From: Homarus americanus
Lineage: Eukaryota; Arthropoda; Malacostraca; Decapoda; Nephropidae
Assembly (NCBI RefSeq): GCF_018991925.1
Contig: NW_024748870.1
Coordinates: 3,062,705 to 3,126,704 of the forward strand
Length of the DNA: 64,000 bases
Reading direction: 5' to 3'
Both the position numbers and the translations under genes were made by a program. Numbering within the stretch: the stretch's first letter is position 1; every line of letters begins with the position of its first letter. A model generated the notes under the pieces. It was not told the origin of the DNA. It searched no databases and worked only from the letters and a program-made list of their open reading frames with translations. This document shows, in pieces, positions 1 through 13,700 of the stretch.

Positions 1-3000
1 TTCTTGAGAGGTTCATCGGTATAAATCAGTCTCGAGAAAACTAAGATGACATAAATCCTCAAATGAATCACATGAAGGCAGAAGACTCGCACAATTGGTC
101 CATCCACCAATCAGCAGAGAGAATCAAAGTGCGTGGATGTCCTGCCAGAATCTCCGCCTTTTCCCTCTACCTGCCATGCTCAACCCTCGAAGACAAATCC
201 TCACTGCAAGAATGTGTCTTTGTATGCCCACAGTTGGCAGGCCGTTGAGAGAGAGAGATCACGGTGGAAGAAATATGTAAATGAGATCATTGTGGATTGT
301 CTCCTCTTACAAACATCTCTTATGCAAAGAGATTTCCTGAGATAGCTTCATGAATGTGGTTTTTGTGCATATTAAAGTGATAAAGTATACATAGAATGGG
401 TGGGAGTAAAGTGAGCAGGGAATCTTGAGGTGATTGAAAGATTGAGTGCATCCAAGGATACCACTGAGCACACAGTAGGCTTAACAGGAACTGAAATTTT
501 TGCACCAGACCTTAGGAAGTGTGCTGACCCAGTCAATATGTGCTATAGCAGTACAGTACACAGGTTTGTTAAGGTTTTTAATGTGAAATTATAAATGTGG
601 AATGCTAAGTCAATTTAGAATCTTAAATAATTTTATTGGCATTTGAAATAAATGGGTATATGAACTCTTTTTAATTGTTAACAAATTGAGAATTGTTAAA
701 AAAACAAAAACAATATGAACAATCAATTTCCTGACAGAATCCTGCTAAAGCCTTCCAGACTGGACTTTGTGTGTATCTTTTCTGAGGGTGAGATGAAATG
801 GCAGTGGGTATTCCTTCTTATGTGATAAATAGCACGTTACAGGTACCACATGCATCCTTGCTTCCTCCTCTGTGCCTGTGGTTGCACGTTTTAGTGTTAA
901 CATGCAGTGGCTTATATTTGTGGTGGTTCTCCTCCTCAGGAGTGTTACAGCTGTCCTTTCATTCACACAGCTGTCCAAGGGCGGGCTGTCTTTAGTCCAG
1001 ATGGCACAGAGGATGAGAGATGGGACATTGCCTGTGCAGTGTGAGCCCAGTGCTACTGCTAATCTAGGAGTGGGGGCTCCAGAACTCCATAGCTTTTTGT
1101 ATTTTTTTTTTTTTTTATAATATATATATTATATATATAGCCTTCACCTTCTGGACTGGGAATGAGAAAAGTACTGGTGCTATGGAGTGTACTGGGTGCC
1201 TTGCTCATTTCATAATTCGTGGCTTGTTCATGCTGCTAAATTGTTTGACTTTTGTTATAATTGAGCTATTGTATGTAATTCCGATTGGAATTACTAATGG
1301 TTCCCTATACTATTCATATTGCAATTTTTGTTTTGGCAGTTTATTAGGCTTAATGAAAGGATAGGTTAGTAAATCACATACTTTTTTGTATTCCAAGAGC
1401 TGCCAGTAGCCCTTGTATAAAGAGTTATTTATATATTTGCTGTTGCAAATTTTTTCTCAATAACCCAAGAATCTTTTTATTGTGGTTATCCTGTCTAAAT
1501 GGAAAACTTGTTCGAATATACAGGACGTGGAGGGTGATCATTGTTTTTGTGACCTGTGTTTGCTTATTTGTGTTAGTAGGACACTGACCAGCAGCCTATC
1601 GTTCAGTAACTAGATAATGCCACACTTCAGTTCACATTTTCAACTATAGTATTTGGAAAAGGGTCATTGTATTTTTCTCTACCTAGTGAGAGTAATTTCC
1701 CCACAACATTTTACATTTCCTTGTAAAATTTCCAAGGAGAACTTGAGGCCCATTCCTAAAATAACAGCTTCAGCATTGAAGACGGTCAATGGCTCGGTTT
1801 TTGTTGTGACTTGTTAGTGTTGTTATAGTTAAATGCTTTAAGATAAATGGGTCAATGGAGAAAACTGGAAGAGATTGTTATGAAAACAAGAAAAGGTACA
1901 AAAATTACTAACTCATGTTTTATAAACGCTTGGTTTGAAATGTGCGTATATTTTAACAGCTGCAGTACAGTATGTATGTGGCCCAATTGAACCACTAGGA
2001 ATACCAATGGTGAAAAGTCCAATATCTTCCCATTATCTTTTGTCCACTTCTAGTTTAGTGTGGGGTGTAAGTAAAGGGTGCAGAAACCTCAACGAAGGGT
2101 GTAATATATAGGGTTGAGTGATATATAAAACAAAGTATTAAGAGTCGATAAACAATACAGTATCCAAACCTCCTAGGTCATATCATCAACTTGCATATGC
2201 AGTACTGAATACAAAATGAATCCTAAGAGTATCCACATCAATTCATAATACTTCAAAACAATTCACTGTATGCATCATTGAGTGGTTAGGTTCATTCATG
2301 TTATCTCTTTTCATCATTCGAGTCAACATTGTACATTATCCACCATCATTTTTCAAGATTATCTACAGTAATGTGATGACTCTAGACCCTCTCCCACTGT
2401 TCACTATGTAATATGATCATCACTTTCTCAGTCTTCTTCACACACTCATGCCATTATGAATTATTCTTACCAGTCTCACACCTTTGATTCATTTTGTGCC
2501 CAGGGACTCTCCAGACTCGTACATACATTCTTTTTACATTTTCACTACCTGTTCTATCAGTTATCCATATTCCAGTAATGTTTTTCAAGCCAACCGTCTT
2601 AATCAGTTTTTAATCTACCACTTCTCTGAGATGCCTTTTACATCCTATATTTATACAGTATACGGTGTGTGTACAGTACATCTGATACCTGCAACAATTT
2701 GTGATGACATCAGTACCAAGTAAATAGAGTACAGTACTGTATTGGGTTAGTTCAGCACAAACATGCCAAGAAATTTTTATTCTGTTCCTCTTCTGGTGCA
2801 ACTAAATTTATCGGTTAGGAAATAAATTATCCACAGTATGTTCTGAAGTGGCTCAGGAAATTTTATATTCACCAGGGCTTGCCTTCTGTGGCAATACCTG
2901 GTGTACATTTTCTGTTGCTGTATTATACTGTATATGGTCATATTTCTTAAAGGGGTAAATCACAAATAGCCATTAACAAAACGCAGTTAGTTTTAGGGAA

Positions 3001-5352
3001 GTCCAGTATTTTAAGATTTAGGATTATGTAAGGAACATTTGTTTGATGCCAGAAGAGGTAGAGGAAGACAGTAATTTATATACAGTATTAAGATTCATGT
3101 TGTGCAAGAGGTGTTGTAAAAGATTCGAGGATGGGTGTACAGTGTGAGAGTGAATATTTTAATGAAAATTTATATTACAAAGATAGGAAGGAATGGTGGA
3201 CTGTCACTGTTGTATGACAAGAATATGCAGAACAGACAGTTGTATATGAAAGTGGAAGACTGAATGGAGACAAGAGTGTGGTGAATTGAGTTTAGTAATC
3301 AATGTGCATAATATACAGATGTAGTAAACCAACCAAACAATGTAGAAGGCTTGGCTGACTTTTTTTCTTCACATTTGGAGATGAATAGATACATTGTGAT
3401 GCCTGGAGAGGTGTTGCACTTATTCCACTTCTGTTTCAGTTAGGAGTGGACTGTCTTTGATAGATGGAAGATAGATATATTCAAGAACAGTGGACTGTGC
3501 TGAGATACCATACATAAGAAATGGAGTATTGCTTAAACTCGGGAGAAAATATTACAAGTTACCAAGTTTTGAGCAGCATGTTTGATAGAATATTGCAACT
3601 CAAGCTTAATAAAACTAGTGAGACATGGGTTTGTAGCACAATAACTTAAGTGATGTCAGGCAGTGAAATAAAGAAATGATATGGTAAACTCTGCATTGGT
3701 TACTATGAATCTCTTGTGGCAACCCCATTGGTTACATTCTTGGGTAAAATTAAAGATATCTTATTAAATTAGTTTATATGTTCACATCCTATGAACTTCA
3801 AGCATTGTCTCTGTTTATACTGGCAGAGAACTAAAAACCTCCCTTCCGTGTCAGTGATGGGGTGGGGTTGACAAGCCAAGGTTGGATTCCTTTTGATCTT
3901 GCTGCTACTGTACCTGGTGTGAACGTATGCTCACACACACACACACTTAGCATTGTGATGAAAAAGTATATGCTCTTTGGAAGTACAGGTGATAGTGTAT
4001 GGATAAGCAATCACTCCCAGGTTATCCAGTAACTAGTTTTATGAGTGGTGCTGTGAATGGCCTGGGGGCTTCAGGTGTTACCAAGTAAAGGTATAGGCTA
4101 TGGTATTAAAGGCTGATTTAGCAGAGAGCAAAGTGTCTGAGACAGCAGTACAGTATCTAAGGGTGCAGGTAAGAGTAACTTTGCTTTCAGCATTTCTAGG
4201 ACTTGCAAAGAAAAAATAATGGAAGAGAGACCTTCATGGAATTTACCTCATAATACTTGAGGTTCTTGAAACACACGACCATTGTATAGAAGCATGACAG
4301 CTTTAGGAATGGTAAGGGGTCTACTTTATAAATCTTTACTTTGTCCCACGTGGAGTTGGTGCCTTATCCCAATAAAACTATGAACTGTTTCTTGGAAGTT
4401 TGTAATGATCAAAAACTAATACATGTTCATTGTCTGTTGATGTACTACAATAAGACTTAAATAGCTAATGATTGATATTTGTCCTTCAGCAAAAGAAGAA
4501 AGTTAACGACTTTAGTTGACACGCATGTTTAATAAGACTCCGGCTCTACCACACAACCGGGAGAATGTCATCACCATTGTTTACATTTGGCCTTATCAAA
4601 AATCCTTTGGCAAACCTCAGGTTCTCACATGTCCAATGAATGTCTTGTGCATAATAGGACACCTTTTTCACTTTTTAAGTTTATGTACTGTTTTTAGAGA
4701 AGCTTGATCATCTCACAAATGGCAAAAGTTTCATTATCATCTTTTAGCAAGAGATTATCCAAATAGCCCAGTTTCATTTTAAAGAAATGTTTTTCAAAAC
4801 TAAACAATTCCTGAAAGTTTTAAGCACCATTCACCAAATTTTTCTACTTTTTGCATTGCCTGGCAGATGTGTTTAAGCATCTTATGTGAGTATGTACTGT
4901 ACATGATAATCATATAGACATTGTACTCTTCCACTCTATTATTGTTTTGTCTTGCTGGTCTACATTTGTACTTATCTTTGTATGTTTTCCATGTTATGCT
5001 GAGAAGCATTTAACGTGTTAAGATGATGTACGTGTATTGAACTGTTCTTGATGTCTTTAGTTTTCTTTATTTAGAAAATGAAAGATGTTGATGACACCAA
5101 TCTCAGGACATAACAAGTCAACTGCTTAGTTCAGTAGCAGAAACACAGGTAAATTATCCTTTTGCAAGGCTATGTGTCGTGTCCATATAGTGAAAGGAGT
5201 ATTAAAAGTAATATTACTTTAAATATATATTTTGAAATTATAATAAAAAAGAAACATTACACTGATGTAAATAATGTTATAAACTTGTATATATTTAAAA
5301 GTGAGGTTACAGAAATTGCTTCAGATTTGGAAAATTTACACAACCGCAACAC

Positions 5353-5353
<1 letters not shown>
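1..5353. other. Non-coding, AT-rich; no gene recognised
   Basis: I find no coding region I can support here. Open frames are short, lack family motifs and are bounded by AT-rich sequence. The strongest-looking one (about 910-1120, plus) starts with a hydrophobic signal-like stretch and has an acceptor-like CTCCTCAG at about 934-941, but it has no recognisable domain and ends in a poly-T tract. The segment could be intronic, intergenic or a long 3' UTR. A T-run with a (TA)n tract lies at 1100-1140 and a short (CA)n at 3931-3947. The strings TACAGTA and TACTGTA recur often. Confidence 0.6.
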
Positions 5354-7291
<1,938 letters not shown>

Positions 7292-7293
7292 TA

Positions 7294-7597
7294 CAGTGAA
7301 ACCTCCATATAACGGATTTCTCTCTCCGTATAATCTGGCAGATAGGGTAGGGTGTCATATTCTCTCTCCGTATAATCTGGCAGATGGGGTAGGGTGGGGG
7401 GGTTCATATAACGGACTTCTCTCCGTCTGGCAGATGGGGTATAATCGGACTTTCCTTTCCAGATAGGGTAGGGTGGGGGGTCATATAACGGACTTCTCTC
7501 TCCGTATAATCTGGCAGATAGGGTGGGGGTCATATCTAAAGGACCCCTCAATATAACGGACTTTCCTTTCCTGTAGTCAATTAAAGAAGTTTCACTG
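7294..7597. mobile_element. Pogo/Tigger-like MITE at the end of the peroxidase gene
   Basis: A 304-bp non-coding element has terminal inverted repeats CAGTGAAACCTC (left) and GAAGTTTCACTG (right) and TA dinucleotides on both sides (7292-7293 and 7598-7599). This matches pogo/Tigger-type mariner ends that duplicate TA. The interior is an imperfect tandem repeat of the ATATAACGGACTTCTCTC and GGCAGATAGGGTAGGGTG type. No transposase is present, so it is non-autonomous. Its right end overlaps the peroxidase last exon and supplies the stop codon. Similar ends occur at 23306-23373, and a worn relative lies near 40880-40980. Confidence 0.8.
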
Positions 7598-7749
7598 TAG
7601 GTTTCTCTGAAAAAAGACCCTTTAGAATTATATGCAACAATATCAGAATACTAACATGTTGTCGTGGGATGGAGGACTTAGGATGTTCAGCCCAGGGTCT
7701 CAGATCCATGCGGGGGATAACACCGCTCTTACACGACACCCGCGGGTTA
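7581..7749 (-). CDS. Peroxidase last exon; tail and stop supplied by a MITE
   Basis: Exon 16 ends in phase 2 (QDPR plus AT) and joins here to give [17 protein letters not shown], the conserved end of the peroxidase domain. This is followed by about 39 poorly conserved residues, including a hydrophobic stretch [14 protein letters not shown]. The final residues T-V-K-L-L and the TAA at 7583-7581 are encoded by the terminal inverted repeat of the MITE at 7294-7597. The acceptor is TGAAG|T at 7750. The preceding intron is 2228 bp and carries simple repeats. Confidence 0.85.
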
Positions 7750-10700
7750 CTTCACATACCAGCAACAGAGGGGGGAAAGGCTCGAGTTAGTACAGTGATA
7801 AAAAAACTATAGCAAATTCAGTTTAGTGTAATAACCCAGCATGCTCATAGTTGCAAAGAATTGAAATTTTCAGTAGTTATGGGCTTTATCAGGTCTCGTA
7901 CTGTAGAAGGCATTGACTCCACCACTACAGTATTAGTTATTCTGTCTTTATATCTACTTGTTCTTCTGTTATCTCCAAATGATACCCAACTCATTTTCAT
8001 TAATAGAGAAATACTGTGCATAAACAAATTTCTGTACATTAATTTTGTACCCCTTTAAATACTGTGTTGTACTGTACATAACAATATCAAGTCCTCAAAA
8101 TGTTACTTCCGGTATTCCAACAACAACAAAATCACAGAAGGGCTGCCAATAAAGTCATCATCTGAAAAAAGAAAACAACAACAACAACAACAGGAGGAAA
8201 GAAAGAACGGACAAGGGGGCCAGGAATCATAAGAAGCACCAGGCGCCATCCTCATTAGCCTCATAAATCTTGCCTCGATTCCTGGTCAGATATTTATCCA
8301 AATACCGGTCTTCAACTTTTACTTTCAGACGGTTTCACTTTTCCATCTCACAAGTCTGTAATTTATATAATATATTCTCTAACATTAAAAAAAAATCACT
8401 GCATAATGAACACATCCGCCATTAATTAATTATTGTAAGTCTCTTCTATACTAATTAACATCAAAATACTTCATAATTTCCTCCTGACCTAAATAATATG
8501 AAATACTTCATAATATTCTGCTTCCCTGACCCGTGAATAAAGGTTACTTGGCCCCACCACACGTGCACCATAAATGACGTCACAAGTCACCATCACTACC
8601 ACATCCACCAGTCAACACAATCACAACCACCACCTGTAGTCGTCACCACCACCAGTCAACACCACTACCACCAGTCAACACTATCACCACTACCATCAGT
8701 CAACACCATCATTACCACCACCAGTCAACACCATCACTACCACCAGTCAACACCATCACCTGTCATCACCATCCACAATTACAGTACACAGGAACACGAG
8801 ATCTTGGTTCCTCTATAATGAGTGAGTAATGGCGAGTGGACTGACTGATCATAAGAACCTTGACTGTCTGGTTCACCGCCATGACTCCATATTTTAAATC
8901 TGGCAAGACTTTCCCCTCCAATACCCCCCCCCCTCTCCCCCATGGCTGTGATGCCATCTCTGTCTCAATCTCATCCGTACTCTTATATAACTCGTGTTAG
9001 TCACCTTTCTTATTAACTTGCAACAAATTATCTTAAAGTATCTTATGTGTGGCACCCCCTCCGTACAAAAGATCCATTCGTGTTCAATACTGTATACACA
9101 TTTATATAGACATACTAAACAAGAGCAGATCCAGACCAACATATTCTGTTCTCGGTTATAATTTATATTTTTAGTAGTTTATGTCAACTTCAGTGTGACG
9201 TAGTTATTTCTACTTAATACACATGCCCGCATTTTTGGACCTCCCCTTTTGAAAACCCTGTATCCGCCCCTATATAAAGGTTTTATTCACACACACACTA
9301 GTTCCTAAAACGGCATCGTGCCGACTTTGAACCCCCTGATGACCCATCAAGTTTCCATGACCGAGTAATGGTCAAGTCCGGTATCTCCACCTCGCTGGGA
9401 CGACGTGTTAATAAATCTGTACCGATCTGACTTTCATACAGTTTTATGCTATCTTAATTCTTCTTCACTACTGATACTCTTCTTTAAATTTCTTCACTGC
9501 AGTGATTTTGAAGTAATTCACTACAATTTATTTGTCACTGGTATTTTTTATGAGATTCTTAATTTAATTGTAAGCATATCAGTTGACACGTTAATACCGT
9601 TCTTTTAGATATTATATTGCAGGGTATATTATAGAGTAACAATGTTTTTTTCAAAGATGTATAGTGTAAGTTATTGCCAAACTTGCATCTACACGATAAG
9701 ATTATTGTATATAAAATTCCTGTCAGTCTTAAAAGAACACGATGAGAGTTGTCTTGACCTTCCCGAAAATGCTAAAAGAAGAGTAAGATAGTGTAAGTAC
9801 CTGATACTCTCACAGCAAGGGAATAAACGTTATAGTTCTTGCTTATCTCCTGAAGAGTGAAAGTATCAAATTTTCTTACCCCTCCGGCATGGTAACCCAC
9901 AAGGTTAGAAGTTTAATTTTAGTTCACGTGTGTCTGAATGGGTACGGTAGTAGTAGTGGCAGGTGTACTGTACTCACATGCGCGGGTCTTGCAGCACCAT
10001 AGGATACACCTGTAGGGTCTCTATGTTGTCAGCGTTGTCACAGATAAGCCTCGCCAGACGCACCTTCCTTAGAGACTCCAACTGGGCTGTGGGTAACGGG
10101 ACACGACAGGGTTATATTAAGAAGTTAACGCGCACGTAACACATGTGAGGTCTGTGATTGTTTTGCCTGATGCCATTTGTTACTTTTGTGGCTTTCATGA
10201 GGGAGTGGGAAGCTGAACTTGTGTAACTTGTCGTGTGTTTGTTAATTACGTAGCATTTATAGGATACATAATCTGTAACAGGACCCTGATCTGTAGATGA
10301 CAGTCGTGTGTGTTCAGGCTGACGTTTGTTAGTTTTAGTTGTAAAATAATATGAGCCAGAATCAAGAAGAGGAAAGCTGTAGTAGTGTTTGGTGTGTGGT
10401 TCTTGGTGGTATGGCAGCTATATGAAAACAACCAGAGTCAAGTCAGTCATGGATTTGTTTAGCAGCTAAGATTATTTTAAGGAAATCAGGTGTGTTAGGT
10501 GGATACATATTACCCATACATCATGTATGTATCTTTAGCACACCTGAATGTTCGCTTCAGGGATTCTAAGTTACCATGAGTGATTTATAGGCTCACAGAC
10601 AAACTTATGAACGGTTTCTTACACACACACACACACACACACACACTCCAATACAGTATCATGTGTACTTTGAACCCCTGACTTGACATTGGCAAGATAT

Positions 10701-13700
10701 TTGTGTACAGTCAAACAAATAAATACCTTGACACCAGACGCAATTTCGATGAGATAAGAGTACAATTAAATATTTCATAATGTTTAGATTATATTGTCGA
10801 AACAGAAATAGGAATTATTGGGAATGACTCACGAAAGTTGTTATAAATATGCGCTGGCGAAGGTTAGTTGAAGTTTTATGTGAGGTGGTGCTTGGTGGAG
10901 GACCTGTCCGGGGTGGTGATTGGTGGAGGACCTGTCTAGGGTGGTGATTGGAGGAGGACCTGCCTGGGGTGGTGATTGGTGGAGGACCTGTCTAGGGTGG
11001 TGATTGGTGGAGGACCTGCCTGGGGTGGTGGAGGGTCTGGGGTGGTGATTGGTGGAGGACCTGCCGGGGTGGTGATTGGTGGAGGACCTGTCTAGGGTGG
11101 TGATTGGTGGAGGACCTGCCTGGGGTGGTGATTGGTGGAGGACCTGTCTAGGGTGGTGATTGGTGGAGGACCTGCCTGGGGTGGTGATTGGTGGAGGACC
11201 TGTCTAGGGTCTGGGGTGGTGACCTGGACCTGGCTGGGGTGGTGATTGGTGGAGGACCTGTCTAGGGTGGTGATTGGTGGAGGACCTGCCTGGGGTGGTG
11301 ATTGGTGGAGGACCTGTCTGGGGTGGTGATTGGTGGAGGACCTGTCTGGGGTGATGATTGGTGGAGGACTTACCCAGGGTGAAGGAGGAAGGTTGACCAG
11401 GTAACTCGTACCAGTATCGGTCGCCTTGTCTGAGTCGCTGCATCTGGGTAGCAATAATGCAGGAGAAGATGGGACCCAGTAGGGAGCCGGGTAGGGGCCG
11501 TTCTGATACCCCAGCACTCCACAAGTCAATATCGTCCACCGACCTGAACCACAGAATAATAATAATAATAATAATAATAACTAATAATAATAATAATAAT
11601 AATAATATCCCACATAATATCAGGTGCTTACTGTCATCGATTCTATTTTTTTTTCATATTCGCTGAGGTAAAATTTAAAGGGTGTATTTTGAAATTCTGA
11701 TCACAAGTAGCATCGATAACTTTGTTGTGGATAAAGCTGTGTAAAAATAATCCTCCAAACTCAATTTTTAGACGTGAAATAGTTATATTTATATGAGGCA
11801 AAACGTTAAGACGAGGATCTACTCTATACTATTACCGAAAGAGAATAGCACCTTAGTAATAGGCTACTCGGACCCGTCTGACGAGAGACTTAACTACTGA
11901 CGATCACAACTCTGAAGCTACAAACACCGAAGGCCGCAAATTTTACAGGTTATAACCCCTAAAGGTACCTGAGAGTCACAACTCCTGAAGGCCACAACTT
12001 TTATAGGATACAACCTGAATTTTATTCTCCCTGAAGGGCACAACTTTTGAGATCCATAATTCCTTTAGCCTATAACCCTTGAACCTGAAGACCAGAACTA
12101 CTTAAGGCCACAAACCCGAAAGATCACAACTTCTGAGGTCGAGAACCACTGAAAGGAAATATTGTAACTTACTGGCCAAGTGGGAATCATAACCCCAGAA
12201 GCGTATAGACAGTACACGAGGGCGCCATACCTGTAGATGCTAGCGTACAGGGAGGCAGTGTTGTTGGACATGAGGTGGGTGAGAGCTTGGAAGGAGAGGA
12301 TGGGTTCTAGGCCGCAGTATCTCCTGTAGGGAAGAAGCTTGTGATGGTGACGAGATCATTAGAATACAGTAACTTACCGTGATTAGCACTTCAATCGTCA
12401 CCACTCAGACTACCACTAAATCACAATATGACAGCCACGACACAAATACCGCTATAGAACTATCATAATTACACTATAAATACAACCGCTACATTATGCA
12501 GATAAAATATTTGATCTTTAAGCTGTGAGGTAATGAGACAAAATGCCTGACATAAAATTTTTCTAGTTATTCACTTTATAATTTATAAGTACAGAACTTG
12601 TGATTATTTTAAGGGGGGGGGGGGTCTCACTCACCTCCAGGCACCGTAGCCCGGGACTCCAAACTCTCGACCACGCTGGATGTTGAAGGCCACCAGGTCA
12701 AAGCCAAACTTCTCATGTTCCTCTCGAAACAGATGATTAGTGACCTGGGGCACAAGATGCACGGGGTGTGAGTCACAGGGTTTACACTGGTCAACTGAGT
12801 AACAAAGCTCACACTGGTTAGGTTAGCTTATACAAGCCATAAATAGAAAACTGGTCATGTGAATTAGGTTAAGGTTATATTAGCGTAACTCATATAATTC
12901 TTATGTTAAATGAGGTCATGAGAATTTGTAAAGATTAATTAATTTAGGTTATCACATAAGTCATAGGTTAAAACTGGTCACGTGAATTAGTAAAGGTTAA
13001 GTTAAATTAGGTTATCTCACATAAGTCGTAGGTTAAATTAGGTCACGTGAATCAGTAAGTCTACTGTATTGTGATCACAGAAAGTAATGATGTTGAGTCG
13101 TGGCAACACTTACCTCCTGGGTGATGCCGTCGTCCATGGCCTGGCTTGGCTGGTTCAACATGCCCATAATGTACTCGTCCAACACCCCGGGACGGTGCAA
13201 GTCGTATGGCTGGCGGATCAATTCGTGCAGACGTCGCGAAGCTGTAGGATAAAAGTCGGCTTTTATTTATCATTCCAAGTTAAACGTTTATATCAGAGGT
13301 TTACTTTTGGAACGATGATTTTTTTTTTAGAAATTGTGAATGCATAAAGAGGGTTTCTAATTAGTGTGTATAGGTATTGTGTTGGGGGAGATATACAGGG
13401 TACAAATCCTCAACACTAATGCCAGGACACTATAAATGTCTAGTTTACACACACACACACACACATACATAGGTTCCCAAAACATGGCCGTGTGTACAAT
13501 ACCCTCTGTTAGGACCGACTAAGACATAATTATGAGGTCAGCAATATCTGAATTATTTATTTTTATTTTTGAGTCAGTCCAAAGTGACGATATTGGTAAT
13601 ACTGAGACTGAATCAAGCAAGCAAATTATATATTGTAATTTTCTGCAAATGTATTTTCTCTTAATAATAACGAAAACGAACGAGAAATGATATGAGCCAC

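Noticed and set aside
872..1120. Signal-peptide-like plus-strand frame (MQWLIFVVVLLL start)
   Set aside because: Only the hydrophobic start is suggestive. There is no downstream domain, no consistent splice pair, and the frame ends in a poly-T tract.
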